Notes under the pieces: generated by a model | Told to the model about the DNA's origin: nothing | Seen by the model: the letters and a program-made list of their open reading frames with translations, nothing else | Databases searched by the model: none | Made by a program: the position numbers and the translations under genes | Shown: positions 32,997 through 35,245 of the stretch, one piece after another | Position numbering within the stretch: the stretch's first letter is position 1 | Layout of the letters: each line of letters begins with the position of its first letter | Origin: Alphaproteobacteria bacterium | GTDB lineage: Bacteria; Pseudomonadota; Alphaproteobacteria; UBA9655 | Length of the DNA stretch: 35,245 nt | Assembly: GCA_019748065.1 (NCBI GenBank) | Contig: JAIEQB010000045.1 | Coordinates: 1-35,245, forward strand | Reading direction: 5' to 3'

Positions 32997-33071
32997 ACTA
33001 AAAGCACATGATAAAGGGGGTTTTTAAGAAAGAGTCTATGTTCTTTTTTGAGAAGAGAGGGGTCCGGAAAA

Positions 33072-33752
33072 TTAACGAAAACAATAGGATCCCTCTCTCG
33101 CTTGGCGGGGAATCACTTTAGAAACACAGGCCGCCAAATTCAACCAATTTAATTTTTGTATAGGTGTTTGAAGAGTAGATGTTCTCGGAGGAGACTTGCT
33201 GAGAGAGAGTATGTGATGAGAGAGCCCTTTAGAGGACTCATCAAGCTCAACTTGATGAACATAGGGCCATGCTCCTAACACTTCCGTGCACAGAGACTCA
33301 CCTGGCTCAAGTATCATATAGAGGTAGTTGATGTTTTCTCTTTGCCCAAATTCATGGAGCTTTTTATAAAGAGTTTTATAAAATGTTTTGCAGATAAATT
33401 CATATTCTTTAGAAAACCCATTTTCTTCTGTGCATAAAAAGACAGTTCCCAGCCAAAATTTAGAATGAGGAGATAAAGCTTTTCTGGTCAAAGGATCAAT
33501 TCGAGGATAAATAGAACTAAACTGTTGATTGAGAAGATAGGCTCCACCGAGGAGTTTTTTTTCATTGTCAGAAAAAACAAGAAAGGTGCCCCTTAAAGGA
33601 GAGCTCATTGAGAAGGATTTCTTTGAAAGAGTCTCCTTTGGGATACCATCAAACACACTTCGCAAAAGAGGTTTATCATCAAACCATTCAAAAACGGGAC
33701 GTAAAAGACTCTCATGTTTCCCTTGTAAAACGGGAGGAATTTCAAGAAACAT
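33072..33752 (-). CDS. Protein of unknown function (226 aa)
   Basis: ATG 33752 follows aaggaaag, so translation is likely. The protein is soluble with no signal peptide. The middle reads KKLLGGAYLLNQ, FWLGTVFL, then a helical stretch FICKTFYKTLYKKLHEFG and NYLYMIL, a strand-helix-strand pattern that would fit a GNAT-like acyltransferase fold, but no diagnostic acetyl-CoA motif is present. I do not assign a function. It diverges from the LuxR/NB-ARC gene across about 195 bp. Confidence 0.6.
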   Translation of the reverse strand: MFLEIPPVLQGKHESLLRPVFEWFDDKPLLRSVFDGIPKETLSKKSFSMSSPLRGTFLVFSDNEKKLLGGAYLLNQQFSSIYPRIDPLTRKALSPHSKFWLGTVFLCTEENGFSKEYEFICKTFYKTLYKKLHEFGQRENINYLYMILEPGESLCTEVLGAWPYVHQVELDESSKGLSHHILSLSKSPPRTSTLQTPIQKLNWLNLAACVSKVIPRQAREGSYCFR

Positions 33753-33947
33753 AAAAAACTTTCCTTTCTTGTTGAAAAAACATTATATGTTTCATCCGTA
33801 ATTCACTACCCAGGAAATTCCCTTAAGAGGTTCTTAGAGAGACCTTAGATTTTTTTATAGGGGGTTCCTTAAGTGAAATAGAAAAAAATAGAGTTTCTTT
33901 AAATACCCATTTAATGCTATAGATGACGCAAGGATAGGATCTCTTAT

Positions 33948-35245
33948 ATGAAGAATAAAAACAGTCTTTTGCCACAAGATCTCTATAATGCACATTTAAA
34001 AGAGGTAAACAGTATTAAGTTTACACGTCGAGAAATTGATACCATTGCCTATCTTTTAAGCGGAAAGTCAGCCAAAACAATTGCAACATCTTTGGGAGTT
34101 TCTCCCAAGACGGTTGAATCGCATGTTCACAATATCATGGCAAAGATAGAATCTAACTCTCGTGATGGAATTATAAATTTTATAGAACAGTCAGATAAAG
34201 TTGAAGCTCTCAAAACCTATTATCAAAGTCTTTTAATTGAAGGAGCTTTTCGAAAACAATTAGAGTTATTGTCCAAACAGATATCAAAAAACGCTCTTAA
34301 ATTCTCCGTGTATCTTGTGTGTTGGAATGACTCTGATACCAAAACGACTTTAATTTGTTCTCTAGCGGATCACTTAAAGCAAGTAGGTGTTCAGGTGAGT
34401 GTGGAGCAGCGAGAGATTTTTGATCCCCAAGGACATCAAGGTTCTTCAAAAGATATCAGTTTGTTTTATTGTTCAGAGACATTAATAAAAAAACTAGACA
34501 TACCCAAGAAAAATGAAAGATTTTTTCAGTTTATTAAAGAAATTAAAAAAACGCCTGAGGCGGTTGTTATCCTCTTTCCTCATAAGAGTTTCACTCCGGA
34601 AATTTATGAGTCCTTTGAAGGAATGAAAAGGGTTAATTTTGAGGAGAAGATTTATTATTATGGAGGAGTCTTTGAGATCCTAAAAGAGATTTCTTCAGGG
34701 ATTTCTCTTGAGGAGAACTTGGCTGAGTTTAGAAAACAAGTCCAGCTTATTGCTGGATCTTCATTTAGAGAAAAGTCTTTTGATACATTGGCCTTTTCAT
34801 CGACGCATTTGGTTAACCAAACTCTTTTTTGGACAATGTCCCTTCTTCAAAAGAGAAGGTTTCTTTATGGCGGTGCGTCTATTGGTATTATAGGCATTGT
34901 TATTTTTTACTTTTTTGTTTTTTATATCGAAAGAGCAATAAATATTCCAATTGCTGATCCCCAAGAGGAATCGCTTCGCTCAGATTTAATCCTTCCTACG
35001 GATTCTGTCTTATTAAATCGACCTCAGCTTATTAAAATGATTGAAGAGGCTCTGAAAACTTCTACTCAAAATGTAGGGACGAATGGAATAAAAACAATAG
35101 CCCTTGTGGGGATTGGAGGTTCTGGAAAGACAACGCTCGCGCGTTATTATGCGCGTCAGCAAGAAGCCTCTGTAGTTGCAGAAGTCGATGCAGAAACAAA
35201 AGAGGGACTTTCTGAGTCCTTTGAAAGTCTCGCTAAAATTCTTTC
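33948..35245 (+). CDS. LuxR-HTH / transmembrane / NB-ARC STAND protein (5' part, runs off the right edge)
   Basis: At least 432 residues, open at the window end. Residues 25-80 form a LuxR-type helix-turn-helix (FTRREIDTIAYLLSGKSAKT, then VSPKTVESHVHNIMAKI). Residues 120-235 are an alpha/beta domain (KFSVYLVCWNDSDT; ADHLKQVGVQVSVEQREIF; AVVILFPHK) that may be TIR- or SEFIR-like; this is a guess. One strong membrane segment follows near 305-327 (GIIGIVIFYFFVFY). An NB-ARC-type P-loop appears near 388 (ALVGIGGSGKTTLARYYA). A repeat sensor region probably follows outside the window. The order puts a DNA-binding head and an ATPase on one membrane-anchored chain. ATG 33948 has aggatagga upstream. 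Confidence 0.8.
   Translation, partial: MKNKNSLLPQDLYNAHLKEVNSIKFTRREIDTIAYLLSGKSAKTIATSLGVSPKTVESHVHNIMAKIESNSRDGIINFIEQSDKVEALKTYYQSLLIEGAFRKQLELLSKQISKNALKFSVYLVCWNDSDTKTTLICSLADHLKQVGVQVSVEQREIFDPQGHQGSSKDISLFYCSETLIKKLDIPKKNERFFQFIKEIKKTPEAVVILFPHKSFTPEIYESFEGMKRVNFEEKIYYYGGVFEILKEISSGISLEENLAEFRKQVQLIAGSSFREKSFDTLAFSSTHLVNQTLFWTMSLLQKRRFLYGGASIGIIGIVIFYFFVFYIERAINIPIADPQEESLRSDLILPTDSVLLNRPQLIKMIEEALKTSTQNVGTNGIKTIALVGIGGSGKTTLARYYARQQEASVVAEVDAETKEGLSESFESLAKIL

Overview
The window reads as AT-rich DNA from an alphaproteobacterium, most likely an intracellular (protist-associated) member of the Rickettsiales/Holosporales type. This rests on a MucR/Ros regulator, a Ti/Rickettsiales-type traD-traA pair with an attached primase domain, many decayed insertion sequences, MFS carriers of the kind common in intracellular bacteria, and a LuxR-HTH/NB-ARC STAND protein. 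The lineage is inferred from gene families, not from a marker gene.

Layout. 1-3044 is an insertion-sequence junction: the 5' part of an IS21 istA on the minus strand, its end carrying five 17-bp repeats at an exact 23-bp period, then a truncated IS66 element (tnpA, tnpB, beginning of tnpC). 3285-20867 is the core: a locus of accessory genes for a nonribosomal peptide, about 17 kb, arranged in short divergent units. It holds a VioC/VioD-like pair (arginine 3-hydroxylase plus capreomycidine synthase), a decayed IS5 transposase, a CmlA-like diiron beta-hydroxylase, a Sfp-type phosphopantetheinyl transferase, an MbtH protein, an HpgT-like aminotransferase and a hydroxymandelate synthase (HmaS), a SyrP-like Fe(II)/2-oxoglutarate oxygenase, a type II thioesterase, an ABC exporter overlapping a hydroxymandelate oxidase (Hmo), two MFS transporters and a small coiled-coil protein. 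21225-29023 is a mobile-element segment: traD and traA diverging from a region that contains a MobQ-type oriT candidate, followed by an AbiEi/AbiEii type IV toxin-antitoxin pair with a consensus promoter. 29239-35245 holds a small unknown gene behind a GC-rich hairpin cluster, htpG, a mucR-like regulator with an 11-copy 7-bp tandem repeat and a C-terminal frameshift, an unknown 226-aa protein, and the start of a LuxR-HTH/TM/NB-ARC protein that runs off the end.

How it works together. HmaS, Hmo and HpgT are the three steps that turn 4-hydroxyphenylpyruvate into 4-hydroxyphenylglycine. VioC and VioD are the two steps that turn L-arginine into capreomycidine. MbtH, the PPTase and the type II thioesterase serve an NRPS, and the CmlA-like and SyrP-like enzymes are of families that beta-hydroxylate carrier-bound amino acids. 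The exporters would move the product out. No NRPS or PKS module is visible in the window, so the assembly line must lie elsewhere or be lost. A capreomycidine plus hydroxyphenylglycine peptide system in such a bacterium is the main discovery candidate here.
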